A stretch of 41,356 bases of DNA from assembly GCF_030457785.1 (NCBI RefSeq), contig NZ_JAKDUI010000002.1, positions 1 to 41,356 on the forward strand, given 5' to 3'. Both the position numbers and the translations under genes were made by a program. Positions 29,005 to 40,657 of the stretch are shown piece after piece; the first letter of the stretch is position 1; every line of letters starts with the position of its first letter. The notes below the pieces were generated by a model. It saw only the letters and a program-made list of their open reading frames with translations. It searched no databases and was not told the origin of the DNA. The stretch is from Psychrobacter sp. GTDB lineage: Bacteria > Pseudomonadota > Gammaproteobacteria > Pseudomonadales > Moraxellaceae.

Positions 29005-30357
29005 TTAGCCCTCCAGCTCAATGCGCGTTAAGTTATCACGCAAGATGTCACCGAACTCATACTTGCCAGGAGAGACGAAGGTGCATAAAGCCATGTCTTC
29101 TTCGTCCAGTTCCAGTACGCCCAATTCTACGCCACTAACGATGTCTTCAACGATCAAAGCACGCAATAGTTGTGTTGGCAGGTAGTCTTGTGGCATGACT
29201 TCTTCATAGACTCCGATAGGCACCATCGCACGCGGTGAGCCATTGCTCGTCGTTGTGAAGTTGTATTTTTTACCACCGAAAAACTGCGAAATATAGATAG
29301 GCAGCTTAGAGAAGCGGTTTTTGCCAGGTGTAAAGAAGTGAAACGCAGGACGCTCACGACCTTCAGGGAGTACACTAATCTGGTTATGAAAGCGACCAAG
29401 AAATGCAATGTTGTCAAAAACTTTGCGACCAGATAAGACCGAACCGGAGATGATACGGTTTTCGCCAGCAGCCAATTGATCTTTGGTTAATGAGGTGATA
29501 TCTGCGCCACGTTCGGTCATAATCAAGTGTGGGTTTTTTACAGAAGGACCCGCTAGGCTCAGCATACGTCTGGTATATAGATGACCAGTCGTAAATAGCT
29601 TGCCAATCGCGATCACGTCTTGGTAGCCAATCGTCCAAACGCTAACACCGCGCATGATTGGATGTAAGAAATGAATGTGAGTGCCAGCAAGACCAGCTGG
29701 GTGCTTACCTTTAAAGCTATGATACTCAGTGACATTATCGGCTGCAGTTTTTGCAACTGGTGTCAATTGGGCATCACCATGATGGCAGACAAACGTCTTT
29801 GGGCTGAGTGTAGATAACACAGCGAGCCCGTCATTGAACGCTTGCAGCTGCTCATTGATTAGCAGTGTGGGGTCAAACGCCAATGGATTGGTATCCATCG
29901 CTGTGACAAAGATAGCGCTGGGGCGAGCTCCGATTTCTGGAGAGCGGCTGTATGGGCGCGTTCTAAACGCAGTCCATTCACCAGAGGCAATCAGTTGAGT
30001 TTCAACAGCCTCTGAGTCTAGATCAGCAAGTTGTTGGGAGTCATAGCGTTCGAAGTCGACTTCTTCACCGTCTGGGTCGATCGCAATGACAAGGCTTTCA
30101 AACACACGACGCTCACCACGTTTAATCGCGATGACTTTACCAGCAGCAGGGGCAGTGTAGATAACGCCAGCTCGTTTTTTATCTTCAAAAACGGGCTGAC
30201 CTTTGGCTACGACATCACCTTCTTTGACATTCATCGTGGGTTTCATACCCACGTAATCATAGCCAACAATTGCTACATGTGCGGGTCGGTGCTCAGATAT
30301 CTCGCGGGAGGGTTCACCAGTGATGGGCAAATCCAAACCTTTTTTGATGGTAATCAT
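29005..30357 (-). CDS. nqrA: Na+-NQR subunit A
   Basis: [16 protein letters not shown]...[16 protein letters not shown]. Confidence 0.97.
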   Translation of the reverse strand: MITIKKGLDLPITGEPSREISEHRPAHVAIVGYDYVGMKPTMNVKEGDVVAKGQPVFEDKKRAGVIYTAPAAGKVIAIKRGERRVFESLVIAIDPDGEEVDFERYDSQQLADLDSEAVETQLIASGEWTAFRTRPYSRSPEIGARPSAIFVTAMDTNPLAFDPTLLINEQLQAFNDGLAVLSTLSPKTFVCHHGDAQLTPVAKTAADNVTEYHSFKGKHPAGLAGTHIHFLHPIMRGVSVWTIGYQDVIAIGKLFTTGHLYTRRMLSLAGPSVKNPHLIMTERGADITSLTKDQLAAGENRIISGSVLSGRKVFDNIAFLGRFHNQISVLPEGRERPAFHFFTPGKNRFSKLPIYISQFFGGKKYNFTTTSNGSPRAMVPIGVYEEVMPQDYLPTQLLRALIVEDIVSGVELGVLELDEEDMALCTFVSPGKYEFGDILRDNLTRIELEG

Positions 30358-31029
30358 AAGCGAAAACTTAGTCCATAGTCTAAAACGATACCAGACGTCC
30401 CGTATGGTATATCGGCAGCATGAACGTTCGCATCATTTAATAAAGTTTTTAACCACCACTTTTACAAAAAAATAGTGATAAAAAGTTCTCTAGAAAACAA
30501 TATGTGATCAAAACTACTGGATAAGAGCATTAACGCTGACCTTAGACTCCTTAACAACACGTCAATGTCTTATTCGAATTACCAAAGTTGGCGACTGGCT
30601 ACCAAGGTGTATGTTAGAACTATCAAGTCGAACCCAACCGTTTAAATGGTGCGCAAAACAATTGGATTGAAGTAAATAGCTCTACCATACGTTTCATTGA
30701 AAATTAAAAATCTGTCATACCAGTATAATTTTTTACTCTTACCTAACCAGCACTTCTCAAAGAAGCGCCGATTAGATAAGTAGTGAAATTATCTATAAGT
30801 GATAAATGAACTGGTCGAAAGCCAAACTAGCGAAGCATTTAATCAGCAAATGCTACTTATATGACATAAGCTGCTATTAAACTGTTTATGGCTATTCTAG
30901 ATCGTTATCTAATGATACGGATGTGATAGAGATTTATAAAAAGATATCTCAAAGTTATAATGACTAAGGGTAGTCTGCTTCAAAACCACCTGTTGAAATT
31001 TTACTATAATCCTTTTTAGCCGCATATCG

Positions 31030-31046
31030 GCCGATACTGTATCGGC
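31030..31046. other. Perfect 7-bp inverted repeat in the nqrA-hisA intergenic region
   Basis: GCCGATA CTG TATCGGC. Confidence 0.6.
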
Positions 31047-31427
31047 TCACTTAGCTTTGGCTCAATTCATCCTGATAGTCATGCATTTTGTAGTAAATAA
31101 AAACACTGCGCATGGTGCATCATATAGAAACAAATACAAATTTACCTAGGATTATACGCTAAACTGACCTAAAATTACCAGCCAGTAATGAAATTTACCT
31201 AATATTGTCAACGATTTCGTTAGTTAAAACTTGTAGTTATGATTATTGGGTTTTTACGGTTGTCCAAGTGCGCTGATGCGCTTTAGTAGAGCTTTCACTC
31301 TAGCACTCAGCGGATTAACTGTTAGTATACGCTTAGTCACTTTTTCTGTGGCATTTCTTGTTGTTTATATCACCGATGTTTGTATTTTTTAACTCATTTA
31401 AATTTTGTGTTTTTTAAGGAAGGTTAT

Positions 31428-32171
31428 ATGTGTGCTGTGCCTGTCATTATTCCGGCTATTGATTTGAAAGACGGTAAATGTGTGCGTTTAAAACAAGGTC
31501 GTATGGAGGATGATACGGTATTTTCTGATGATCCAGTTGCAATGGCAGCACGTTGGGTTGACGAAGGTGCTCGCCGCCTACATTTGGTCGACTTAAATGG
31601 TGCGTTTGATGGCGTCCCCGTCCATCGACAAGTGGTCAATGATATTGCTAAAGCATATCCGAACTTGCCTGTTCAGTTAGGTGGTGGTGTGCGAAATATG
31701 AATACTATTGAGCAGTATATTACTGCAGGTTTGACATATATCATCATCGGTACAAAAGCCGTCGAAGATCCTGATTTTGTCACTGAAGCTTGTCGAGAGT
31801 TTGCTGGGCACATCATTGTTGGTATTGATGCTAAAGACGGCATGGTTGCGACTCATGGTTGGGCAAATGTGACTGATACCAAAGCGACTGAATTGGCAAA
31901 ACGCTTTGCTGATGTTGGCGTGTCTTCTATTGTTTATACAGATATTGCGCGCGACGGCATGATGCAAGGCGTCAATGTCGAACAAACGGTCAACTTGGCT
32001 CGAGAAGGCGGTCTACCTGTCATTGCTTCGGGTGGCGTAACAGATATAAAAGATATCGAGCTACTAAAGCCACATGGCGACTGTATCGAAGGTATCATCA
32101 CTGGGCGTGCTATTTACGAAGGTACGTTGGACCTGAGCAAAGCACAAGGATACTTAGACAGCAAGTCTTGA
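31428..32171 (+). CDS. hisA: Phosphoribosylformimino-5-aminoimidazole carboxamide ribotide isomerase
   Basis: [39 protein letters not shown] at 31428 is preceded by AAGGAAGG, so it is preferred over the ORF start at 31380. Confidence 0.96.
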   Translation: MCAVPVIIPAIDLKDGKCVRLKQGRMEDDTVFSDDPVAMAARWVDEGARRLHLVDLNGAFDGVPVHRQVVNDIAKAYPNLPVQLGGGVRNMNTIEQYITAGLTYIIIGTKAVEDPDFVTEACREFAGHIIVGIDAKDGMVATHGWANVTDTKATELAKRFADVGVSSIVYTDIARDGMMQGVNVEQTVNLAREGGLPVIASGGVTDIKDIELLKPHGDCIEGIITGRAIYEGTLDLSKAQGYLDSKS

Positions 32172-32224
32172 GTATCGACTCGGTGCTAAAAAGATGATAT
32201 TAATAACCAGACAAGAGGTAAGAG

Positions 32225-33838
32225 ATGCTTATGGCCACTTATTCCGATCTCGTGACGATACGTCGTTGCTTGAAAGTGTGGAGTCAGGCACTGCTATTAA
32301 GTATCTTTTGTCACCTGCCTGCTTATGCTGCTGGGGAGGAAGTTTCTGCCATAACGACAGTATTGGGGGTGGAGAGTGCAGAAGAGGTTGGCGCTGATGA
32401 CCCTGAATCAAACGAGATCGAGGTTGAAAGCTCCGACCCAACTAAATCAAACGTATCAACAGAGTCTGAGCCATCGTCTGATTCAGAAACGACAGCTACG
32501 CTGCAACAAGATAATAATATCCGTCAACGCATCAATGGTATCTTTTCAGAAATTGACGGCTTGCAAACAGTCACTGCAAGCGTTACTCAAGGTGTTGTTA
32601 CCTTAACGGGTGAGACGCCCAACGAGAAAAAGGCGCAACAAGCGATCAGTTTGGCCAATCGTCTGACCGGAGTGGTCACGGTGGAAGATCAAATTATTCG
32701 TACTCTTGATGTGCAAGATAATGTAACGACGGTTTATCAAGGACTCAAGGCACAAACTCAAAACCTCATCAAAGCTTCGCCGCTATTATTGGTTGGTATT
32801 GTTATATTTGCTTTGGTCACATGGTTTGGTAGTTGGCTTTCCAATCGTAATAAATGGTGGCAACGTGTTACGCCCAATCCCTTTGTTGCTGAATTATTAT
32901 CGCAGACAGTGAAGGTCGTTTTTATCGTTTTTGGACTTATTTTGGCACTGAGCTTGATAGGGGCAGAAACCATTTTAGGTACATTGCTTGGCGGTGCGGG
33001 TGTTATCGGTATCGCTGTTGGTTTTGCTGTCAAAGACACCATCGAAAACTATATCGCTTCCTTGATGCTTAGTATCCGTCAACCATTTCGCGCGCGGGAT
33101 CACATCGTGATGAACGGGCAGGAAGGCATCGTGGTGCGTCTGACCTCACGTGCAACCATATTGATGACCTTAGATGGCAATCAGCTTCGTATTCCGAACT
33201 CAGAAGTTTTTAAAGGTACCATTCTCAATTACACCAAAAACCCCGAGCGTCGCTTTACGTTCGAGCTGGGTGTGGATGCCAACGATGATCCGCTGGCGGC
33301 AATTAAAGTAGGACTCGATGCAATATACACTTTGGATTTTGTCTTGGAAGAACCAAAAGCAATTGCCGTTATTACCAATGTAGGCGACTCCAATATCATT
33401 TTAGAGTTTCAGGTATGGGTCGATCAATCAGTGACGAATTATGCCAAGGCTCGTAGTATCGCGATTCGTGAGACCAAGCACGCGTTAGAAAACAATGGTT
33501 TCAGTTTGCCTGAGCCGATTTATCGATTGCGATTTAACAACGAATTAGAAAAAGCCTTTGAACACATGCAGAGTAACGGTGCAAGCCCAACCAAATCTGA
33601 TGCAACCATCACTTCAACCACTCCAGAACAGCCAGATGAAGCGCAAGGTAATAGTATTTCTGATGACAAAGATAAGCAGCAAGCAAAAGCACGTGCCAAG
33701 CTGATACTGCAAGGGCGTAATGCTAACGATGTCCTCGATGCTCGACCGGACGACAAGTTGATGGAGAAAGTCGAACAAGAGATTGCTGAAAGCACAGATG
33801 AGACAGATTTATTGAATAGCAATAGTCCACAGGAGTAG
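32225..33838 (+). CDS. Mechanosensitive ion channel (MscS family) with N-terminal BON domain
   Basis: BON-like INGIFSEIDGLQTVTASVTQGVVTLTGETPNEKKAQQAISLANRLTGVVTVED; MscS pore/beta domain GGAGVIGIAVGFAVKDTIENYIASLML. Confidence 0.88.
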   Translation: MLMATYSDLVTIRRCLKVWSQALLLSIFCHLPAYAAGEEVSAITTVLGVESAEEVGADDPESNEIEVESSDPTKSNVSTESEPSSDSETTATLQQDNNIRQRINGIFSEIDGLQTVTASVTQGVVTLTGETPNEKKAQQAISLANRLTGVVTVEDQIIRTLDVQDNVTTVYQGLKAQTQNLIKASPLLLVGIVIFALVTWFGSWLSNRNKWWQRVTPNPFVAELLSQTVKVVFIVFGLILALSLIGAETILGTLLGGAGVIGIAVGFAVKDTIENYIASLMLSIRQPFRARDHIVMNGQEGIVVRLTSRATILMTLDGNQLRIPNSEVFKGTILNYTKNPERRFTFELGVDANDDPLAAIKVGLDAIYTLDFVLEEPKAIAVITNVGDSNIILEFQVWVDQSVTNYAKARSIAIRETKHALENNGFSLPEPIYRLRFNNELEKAFEHMQSNGASPTKSDATITSTTPEQPDEAQGNSISDDKDKQQAKARAKLILQGRNANDVLDARPDDKLMEKVEQEIAESTDETDLLNSNSPQE

Positions 33839-34005
33839 CAATATAGTCTTGCTAAGCATATGACAAAGGATAGACAAATCAAGGCCAAATCGAATGAGAT
33901 GTTTCATCTAAGAAGTGTAGAAGTATTTAAGAAATGTAGAAGTATTAGCAAGTGAGTCGGCATGTGCGTTTTGAATGATTTGAAAACCACTCTATAAAAA
34001 CCAGA

Positions 34006-34039
34006 TAAAAAAAAGGCTAACGATGACGTTAGCCTTTTT
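34006..34039. terminator. Bidirectional rho-independent terminator (mscS / rnr)
   Basis: AAAAAAAAAGGCTAACGATGACGTTAGCCTTTTT. Confidence 0.9.
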
Positions 34040-34059
34040 AGTAAGCGTGCTAGCGGAGT

Positions 34060-36324
34060 TTAGCTTTTTTTGCTACGTCCTCGACCACGGCCACCGCTTT
34101 TTTTGGCGGCGGGCTTTTTAGGCTTGTCTTTTTGCGTTTGATTCATTTCACTCGCTTGTAGCTTAGCTTTCAAGTCAAAATCGATTTGCAACAAGTCCAT
34201 ATTGACACCGGCGACCTGTATTTTCACCAGATCACCAAGCCCGAATAGCGTGCCTTTATCTTTGCCAATCAGCTGTTGCTGATGTTCGTCGTAGACAAAG
34301 TAGTCATCACCGACATTGGAGATATGCACCAAGCCATCAATGTACAAGTCACTCAGGGTGACAAACAAGCCGAAGCTAGTAACTGAAGTTACTACTCCGT
34401 TGAACTCTTCGCCGACATGATCTTTCATGTAGTGACATTTGAGCCAAGATTCAACATAGCGAGATGCTTTTTCTGCACGGCGTTCGGTGTCGGAGGTTTG
34501 TGTACCAGCGCCTTCAAGAGAGAAATCCATCACGGGCTGCTTGCTATTGGTTACGTGCGCTTTGATTGCGCGGTGCAGCATGAGATCAGGGTAACGGCGA
34601 ATGGGCGAGGTAAAGTGGCTGTATTCGTCATATGCCAAGCCAAAGTGACCGATGTTGTCGGGCGAATAGTTCGCTTGCATCATTGAGCGCAGTAGCATGC
34701 TGTGAATGCTAATGGCATCTGGTCTGTCTTTCGTTGCTTCGATGATGCGCTGATAGTCCGCTTGTGTTGGGTTTTCTTCTGGGAAGGGCAAACCAAAGTT
34801 TTTTGCATATTCGTGAATACGCATCGACTTTTCACCATCGGGCTTATCATGGTTACGATACAGTACTGGTAGCTCATGCTTTAGTGCAAAGTTTGCGGCA
34901 CAGGTATTGGCTAGTAGCATGCATTCTTCAATGAGCTTTTGCGAGTCACCACGGGTGCGCGGTAGGATGGCGTCGATACCGCCTTTCTCGTTAAACTTAA
35001 TATAAGTCTCAACGGTTTCGAACTCCATCGCATGACGCTCTTCACGTTTTTTCAGGAGTAGCCCATACAGTTGATGTAGCGTGTCGATAGACTTTTTGAC
35101 GTTCTTATTGCCAGTCAGTGATTCAGGTACACTGTTGTCTTTTGGATCGTCAAAGTAAGCATTCACTTGGTTATACGTCAAGCGAGCCTGAGAATGCATC
35201 ACACCCGGGTAAAACTCATAGCCTGTAATCTTACCGGCACGTGATATCTTAATGTCCGCGACCATACATAAACGATCGAGGTCAGGGTTCAATGAGCACA
35301 ATCCGTTGGACAGTACTTCAGGCAGCATTGGAATCACGCGATGCGGGAAGTAGACTGATGTACCACGCTCGTAAGCGTCTTGATCTAATGGAGAGTTAGG
35401 GGTGACATAAGAGCTGACATCAGCAATAGCGACTAAAACACGGTAATTACCGCCAGCGCGCTTTTCTGCAAATACTGCGTCGTCGAAGTCACGTGCATCT
35501 TCACCATCAATAGTCACAAGCGGTAAATGACGCAAGTCTGTGCGACCTTTTAGATCTTTGTCAGTCGGTTCTTTATAGTCATCGGCCTGTTTGAGCGCTG
35601 CTTCACTAAAATCAGATGGGATATCGTAGTTGAGCAATGTGGTCTCAATGATCAACTCACGATCGTTATCATCGGACAGTAATTCTGTGATTTTGCCAGT
35701 GCCGAACTCATGCTGGTTTGGCCAATCGATAATGTCAACTTTGACAGGAGCGCCTTGTTTGGCGTTTAGTGCCTGCACATTGTCATCAGTAACGGTAATC
35801 GGCTGGTGGTTGTTTGGGCTACCAAGATCAACACAGTAGCCTTCTTCATCACGCACCAATGTGCCGATGAAGTTGTTTTGACGGCGCTCAACCACATCGA
35901 CGATGCGACCTTCCGTCCGACCACGATTGTCTGTCGATGTGCCAACTGCTGCTACCGTATCGCCGTTAAATACCCAACGCATTTGCTTTTCGTGCAAAAA
36001 CAGATCAGGCATATCGTCCAATAGCACAAAGCCAAACCCTTTTGGGTGGGCTGATATTTGACCTGTAACGATGTCTTGTTTGGTGACTGCACGATAGCGA
36101 TAAGGGCGACCTTCACGGTTTACCTGACCATCGCGGGCCATCGCTTTTAGGCGATTGCCCAAAGCATCAAACTGATCTGGATCCTCAATCCCAAAGATTT
36201 GAGCCAGCTTCTGATGAGTGACTTCACCATGCTCATTGATAGTGCTGAGTATTAACTCGCGACTAGGGATGGGATTGTCATATCTTTTTGCCTCGCTTGA
36301 GGCGTTTGGATCATTCCAACTCAT
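34060..36324 (-). CDS. rnr: Ribonuclease R
   Basis: RNB domain DGEDARDFDDAVFAE; S1 domain; basic tail KKPAAKKSGGRGRGRSKKS. Confidence 0.96.
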   Translation of the reverse strand: MSWNDPNASSEAKRYDNPIPSRELILSTINEHGEVTHQKLAQIFGIEDPDQFDALGNRLKAMARDGQVNREGRPYRYRAVTKQDIVTGQISAHPKGFGFVLLDDMPDLFLHEKQMRWVFNGDTVAAVGTSTDNRGRTEGRIVDVVERRQNNFIGTLVRDEEGYCVDLGSPNNHQPITVTDDNVQALNAKQGAPVKVDIIDWPNQHEFGTGKITELLSDDNDRELIIETTLLNYDIPSDFSEAALKQADDYKEPTDKDLKGRTDLRHLPLVTIDGEDARDFDDAVFAEKRAGGNYRVLVAIADVSSYVTPNSPLDQDAYERGTSVYFPHRVIPMLPEVLSNGLCSLNPDLDRLCMVADIKISRAGKITGYEFYPGVMHSQARLTYNQVNAYFDDPKDNSVPESLTGNKNVKKSIDTLHQLYGLLLKKREERHAMEFETVETYIKFNEKGGIDAILPRTRGDSQKLIEECMLLANTCAANFALKHELPVLYRNHDKPDGEKSMRIHEYAKNFGLPFPEENPTQADYQRIIEATKDRPDAISIHSMLLRSMMQANYSPDNIGHFGLAYDEYSHFTSPIRRYPDLMLHRAIKAHVTNSKQPVMDFSLEGAGTQTSDTERRAEKASRYVESWLKCHYMKDHVGEEFNGVVTSVTSFGLFVTLSDLYIDGLVHISNVGDDYFVYDEHQQQLIGKDKGTLFGLGDLVKIQVAGVNMDLLQIDFDLKAKLQASEMNQTQKDKPKKPAAKKSGGRGRGRSKKS

Positions 36325-36465
36325 AAATTACCGTATCTGTTTTTAAAATTATTAATAATGGCTATCTTAACACGAACGACGACGCAATATCTTGCGTCAA
36401 TCGTCTTATATGTATTCGGTAGCGAGAAGCGATCACTTCTATAAATCAACAGCAGACAAAATATA

Positions 36466-37710
36466 TCAAATATCGATATCTACTGTGTTTGATTTGTCAG
36501 TTATTTTCTTACTGTCCAACTCTTTAGACACTTCTTGAACTGTGGTCTGGTTCGACTTATCTAGATATTTTTGTGCCTTATCTACCTCGGTCGTTAAAGT
36601 ATTGACCGTTTGCTTCATATTATCGAGCGCTTCAATCTTATAGTTGCTAATCATGTCCATCGTATCATAGACGTTATTGAAGGCATTTTGCAGTTTATCA
36701 AGCTCGATACTGCTACTGGTTGCTTGCTCATGAATCTCACCCGACTGCTGCTTGAGCATGGCGGAGGTTGATTCGATCAAACTGCTAGTGGTCTTGTTCA
36801 AAGCAGTGATTTGGTCAAGTACCAGTTTTTGATTGGTCATGGCTTGTGCTACGACCACAGCCGTACGCAACGCGGATATAGTCGTTGTAGTCGCACGGTC
36901 TACGCCTTTAATCAGCTCCAAGTTATTGCGGCGTATGGTGTCAAGTGCCAAATAACCTTGTACGTTCACGGCCAACTGTGTCAAGAAGTCCGTGTTCTTT
37001 TGACGCACATAAAAAAGCATTTCTTCTTTGATGATACGAGCTTTTTCAGGGTCTGTGGCTTCTATAGCATAGACCTTTTGTTCCAATTGCTCATCTATTT
37101 TTTTACCAACATAAATATACTGGCGGATAGACTGCATCAACTCCCACATATTTACTTTTTCTTGCTCAATCATCGCATTGTCTTTTAGCAGTTCATCTTT
37201 ACCATTATAAAGACTGGTTACGACGGCATTGATGTGAGACTGTGCGGATTCATATTGACGAAAGTAATCTTGCACCTTATTACCGAATGGTATGAGACCA
37301 AACAGTTTGCGTGAGCTGGTCAACTCTTTTTTACTAGGATCTAGATCTTCGACGATACCGCGTAGTTCAGTCAGAGAGCTCGCAATAGGAGAGTTGTCGA
37401 ATAGGCTGTCGTTGATGCTTTTGGCTGGTAACTCAAGCATACGATTGGAAACTTGTGCTGATTCACGAATCTCTTTGGCGCCTAAGTTATGGATAGATTG
37501 TACATTCTGTTGGAACTCCGAGCTGTGTACAGAGTTGGTAATGACATGGTCGACGAAGGCATCAACTTTGGCATCCAGCTCTGGGATCTGGCTTTTATCC
37601 AACGTCACCATTTGGTCTGCTTCACTTTTCTGTACTTCTTTCACAGGCTCAGGCGCGGTTAGAGAGATGCTGGGTGTAGACGTGTTTTCTGGTGGTGTCA
37701 GTTGTTGCAT
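36466..37710 (-). CDS. TelA-family (toxic anion resistance) protein
   Basis: KLFGLIPFGNKVQDYFRQYESAQSHINAVVTSL...IEQEKVNMWELMQSIRQY. Confidence 0.9.
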   Translation of the reverse strand: MQQLTPPENTSTPSISLTAPEPVKEVQKSEADQMVTLDKSQIPELDAKVDAFVDHVITNSVHSSEFQQNVQSIHNLGAKEIRESAQVSNRMLELPAKSINDSLFDNSPIASSLTELRGIVEDLDPSKKELTSSRKLFGLIPFGNKVQDYFRQYESAQSHINAVVTSLYNGKDELLKDNAMIEQEKVNMWELMQSIRQYIYVGKKIDEQLEQKVYAIEATDPEKARIIKEEMLFYVRQKNTDFLTQLAVNVQGYLALDTIRRNNLELIKGVDRATTTTISALRTAVVVAQAMTNQKLVLDQITALNKTTSSLIESTSAMLKQQSGEIHEQATSSSIELDKLQNAFNNVYDTMDMISNYKIEALDNMKQTVNTLTTEVDKAQKYLDKSNQTTVQEVSKELDSKKITDKSNTVDIDI

Positions 37711-38081
37711 AAGGCTTCCTATAATATTTAAAATGTAATGGATAGTATGCGGGTTTGATTATCAATGTCGTCAACGGCTAGGCGTGTCAAAAGTAAAACT
37801 GATAGTCGAGAAGGTTTTTATACTTTCTTCTTCTCATTTGGTTGTATTGATTACTTTTATTCGGGTGATGGTGATAGGAGTATGGCCATCGTTATTGTCA
37901 AGATTACCCTGTTAATAAGACAGTGAGAAGATGGATTTTGTAAATACGTTTGGCAAAGATTCAGCCAATTCGCTCTATCTAGATAAGGGTCGATTGAATA
38001 GAGGGCGCGCCTTAATAGATTGGCAAGCGTAACAATTGGGACTGTAGGGTTTGGCTTTCTACTGATTAACAGTAAAAAAAA

Positions 38082-38112
38082 CCATCAATATCCCGTGGCA
38101 TATTGATGGTCG
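38082..38112 (-). terminator. Rho-independent terminator downstream of infC
   Basis: Minus strand ACCATCAATATGCCACGGGATATTGATGGT followed by a T-run. Confidence 0.85.
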
Positions 38113-38195
38113 AAATTTATAAGTAGCCATATTAATAACGACTGACAATCATGGCGATTAGCAGTCACCACTAGCAGTAATCTTGTAAACAGAGA

Positions 38196-38717
38196 TTACT
38201 TTTTCTTAGTGGGTCCGAGCAACATACCCATTTGACGACCTTCCATCTTAGGATACTGTTCGACGTTTGAGATTTCAGCGGTATCTTCAATGATACGATC
38301 AAGTTGTTTGCGGCCGATGTCTTGGTGCGCCATCTCACGTCCGCGGAAGCGGATGCTGATTTTGACTTTATCTTGATCTTCCAAAAAGCTAACGATTTTT
38401 CTCAGTTTAACCTGATAATCGGCTTCTTCCGTACTAGGGCGTAGCTTCATCTCTTTGAGCTGAGTTTGCTTTTGGTTTTTCTTAGCTTCTTTAGCCTTTT
38501 GCTTTTGCTCATAGAGGAAATGCTTATAATCCATGATTTTGCATACTGGCGGCTTAGCTTCAGGAACCAATTCAACCAAATCTAGGCTTTCATCACGTGC
38601 CGCTTTCATCGCGGTTTCGATATCAACCACACCCATTTGCTCGCCATCTTCTTTAACGAGACGGACTTCTTTGACATTGATATCTTCGTTGATGTTCAAA
38701 CGGTTGGACTGTTTAAT
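38196..38717 (-). CDS. infC: Translation initiation factor IF-3, AUU start
   Basis: Extending past the track start: ATT AAA CAG TCC AAC CGT TTG AAC ATC AAC GAA GAT, with GGAG 8 nt upstream; IF-3 motifs [28 protein letters not shown]. Confidence 0.92.
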   Translation of the reverse strand: MKQSNRLNINEDINVKEVRLVKEDGEQMGVVDIETAMKAARDESLDLVELVPEAKPPVCKIMDYKHFLYEQKQKAKEAKKNQKQTQLKEMKLRPSTEEADYQVKLRKIVSFLEDQDKVKISIRFRGREMAHQDIGRKQLDRIIEDTAEISNVEQYPKMEGRQMGMLLGPTKKK

Positions 38718-38722
38718 AGGTA

Positions 38723-40657
38723 TTACTCCTCATCTGTTTTTGGGATCTGTCGGCCTTTTTTACTGACAGCGTTCTGCATTAGTGTAATAAAGTCAGAGAT
38801 ACTCATCACGCCTAGGTTTTCACCTTCACGTGTCCGGACATTGACACTGCCCGATTCGACTTCTTTATCTCCTAATACTAGCATATAGGGGATACGTTCT
38901 AATGTTTTCTCTCGTATCTTAAATCCAATCTTTTCGTTTCGCAAGTCGCTAGCAGCTCGTAATCCAGCATTTTTTAGTTCGTTAACGACATTTTCGCATG
39001 CATCGGCTTGCTTATCGGTAATATTCATGACCACGATTTGCTGTGGTGCTAGCCATACGGGCATCCAACCAGCATAGTGTTCGATCAATATACCGATAAA
39101 TCGCTCAAATGAACCTAAGATGGCACGGTGCAACATAATAGGTACTTCACGGTCATTTTGTTCATTAACAAACTCTGCATCGAGGCGCTCAGGCATGTTT
39201 GGATCAACTTGAATGGTACCGCATTGCCATACGCGACCCAAAGAATCCTTTAGACTAAACTCAATCTTTGGACCGTAGAACGCACCTTCACCTGGCAGGT
39301 ATTCCCAGTCAAGACCTGAGCTATCTAACGCATCAGCTAGCGCTTTTTCGGCAAAATCCCAAGATTCATCACTACCAACACGTTTTTCAGGACGGGTCGA
39401 GAGCTTCATAATAATGTCGTCAAAACCAAAGTCTTCATATACCTTTAATGTTAGCTTAATGAAGTCAGCAACTTCTTGCTGAATTTGCGCTTGGGTGCAG
39501 AAGATATGGGCATCATCTTGGGTAAAACCACGAACACGCATTAGACCATGTAATGAACCTGATGGCTCGTTACGATGACAAGAACCAAATTCTGCCATAC
39601 GTAAAGGCAAATCACGGTAAGATTTTAGCCCTTGGTTAAATACTTGTATGTGGCATGGGCAGTTCATTGGCTTTACCGCATAATCGCGACTTTCACTCGA
39701 TGTGGTAAACATATTGGTGGCATAGTTGCCCCAGTGACCTGAGCGTTCCCATAGACTACGATCGACGATTTGTGGTGTTTTTACTTCTTCATAACCATTA
39801 TCGTATTGTACTTTACGCATATATTGCTCAAGTACTTGATAAATCGTCCAGCCGTTTGCATGCCAAAACACCATGCCAGGTGCTTGCTCTTGCATATGAA
39901 ACAGATTTAGTGCCTTACCGATTTTACGGTGATCGCGCTTTTCGGCTTCTTCGATACGCTGAATGTAAGCTTTTAAATCTTTCTTATCTGACCATGCGGT
40001 GCCGTATATACGCTGTAACTGCTCGTTTTTGGCATCACCGCGCCAGTAGGCACCTGACATCTTGGTCAGTTTGAATACCTTTAAGAATCGCGTATTTGGC
40101 ACGTGCGGACCACGGCACATATCAACGTATTCTTGATGGTGGTACAGGCCAAAGGCTTCTTCGCCCGGCATATCGTTGATCAGTTTTAGCTTATAATCTT
40201 CATTACGTGACTGAAAGATTTCGATGGCTTCAGCACGTGGTGTCATTTTCTTGATGACGTCATAATCTTGCTTAATCAGCTGAACCATGCGTTTTTCAAT
40301 GGCTTCCATGTGCTCAGGGGTGAACGGTGTCTCACTATAAATATCATAATAAAAGCCATCATCAATAACAGGACCGATGACCATTTTTACATCAGGGTAG
40401 AGCTGTTTGACAGCATGACCAAGCAAATGCGCACATGAATGGCGAATGATGTCGACACCATCGGAGTCTCGCGGTGTCACGATTTCGACCTTAGCATCTG
40501 CAATGATAGGATCGTGTGCATCTACCAACTGACCGTCTACGCGTCCAGCAACTGTTGCTTTAGCTAATCCTGCCCCAATGCTTTGCGCCACTTCCATAAC
40601 GGTTGTGTTGCCTTCAAAGTCTTTTACGCTACCATCGGGTAAAGTAATCGCTACCAT
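38723..40657 (-). CDS. thrS: Threonine--tRNA ligase
   Basis: TGS domain [26 protein letters not shown]; class II aaRS motifs. Confidence 0.98.
   Translation of the reverse strand: MVAITLPDGSVKDFEGNTTVMEVAQSIGAGLAKATVAGRVDGQLVDAHDPIIADAKVEIVTPRDSDGVDIIRHSCAHLLGHAVKQLYPDVKMVIGPVIDDGFYYDIYSETPFTPEHMEAIEKRMVQLIKQDYDVIKKMTPRAEAIEIFQSRNEDYKLKLINDMPGEEAFGLYHHQEYVDMCRGPHVPNTRFLKVFKLTKMSGAYWRGDAKNEQLQRIYGTAWSDKKDLKAYIQRIEEAEKRDHRKIGKALNLFHMQEQAPGMVFWHANGWTIYQVLEQYMRKVQYDNGYEEVKTPQIVDRSLWERSGHWGNYATNMFTTSSESRDYAVKPMNCPCHIQVFNQGLKSYRDLPLRMAEFGSCHRNEPSGSLHGLMRVRGFTQDDAHIFCTQAQIQQEVADFIKLTLKVYEDFGFDDIIMKLSTRPEKRVGSDESWDFAEKALADALDSSGLDWEYLPGEGAFYGPKIEFSLKDSLGRVWQCGTIQVDPNMPERLDAEFVNEQNDREVPIMLHRAILGSFERFIGILIEHYAGWMPVWLAPQQIVVMNITDKQADACENVVNELKNAGLRAASDLRNEKIGFKIREKTLERIPYMLVLGDKEVESGSVNVRTREGENLGVMSISDFITLMQNAVSKKGRQIPKTDEE

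Noticed and set aside
36466-37710. Tellurite-resistance (ter) island linked to the PRTase cassette
   Set aside because: The TelA-family gene is isolated, more than 21 kb away, and no terB/C/D/E genes are seen; TelA-like proteins are commonly housekeeping.
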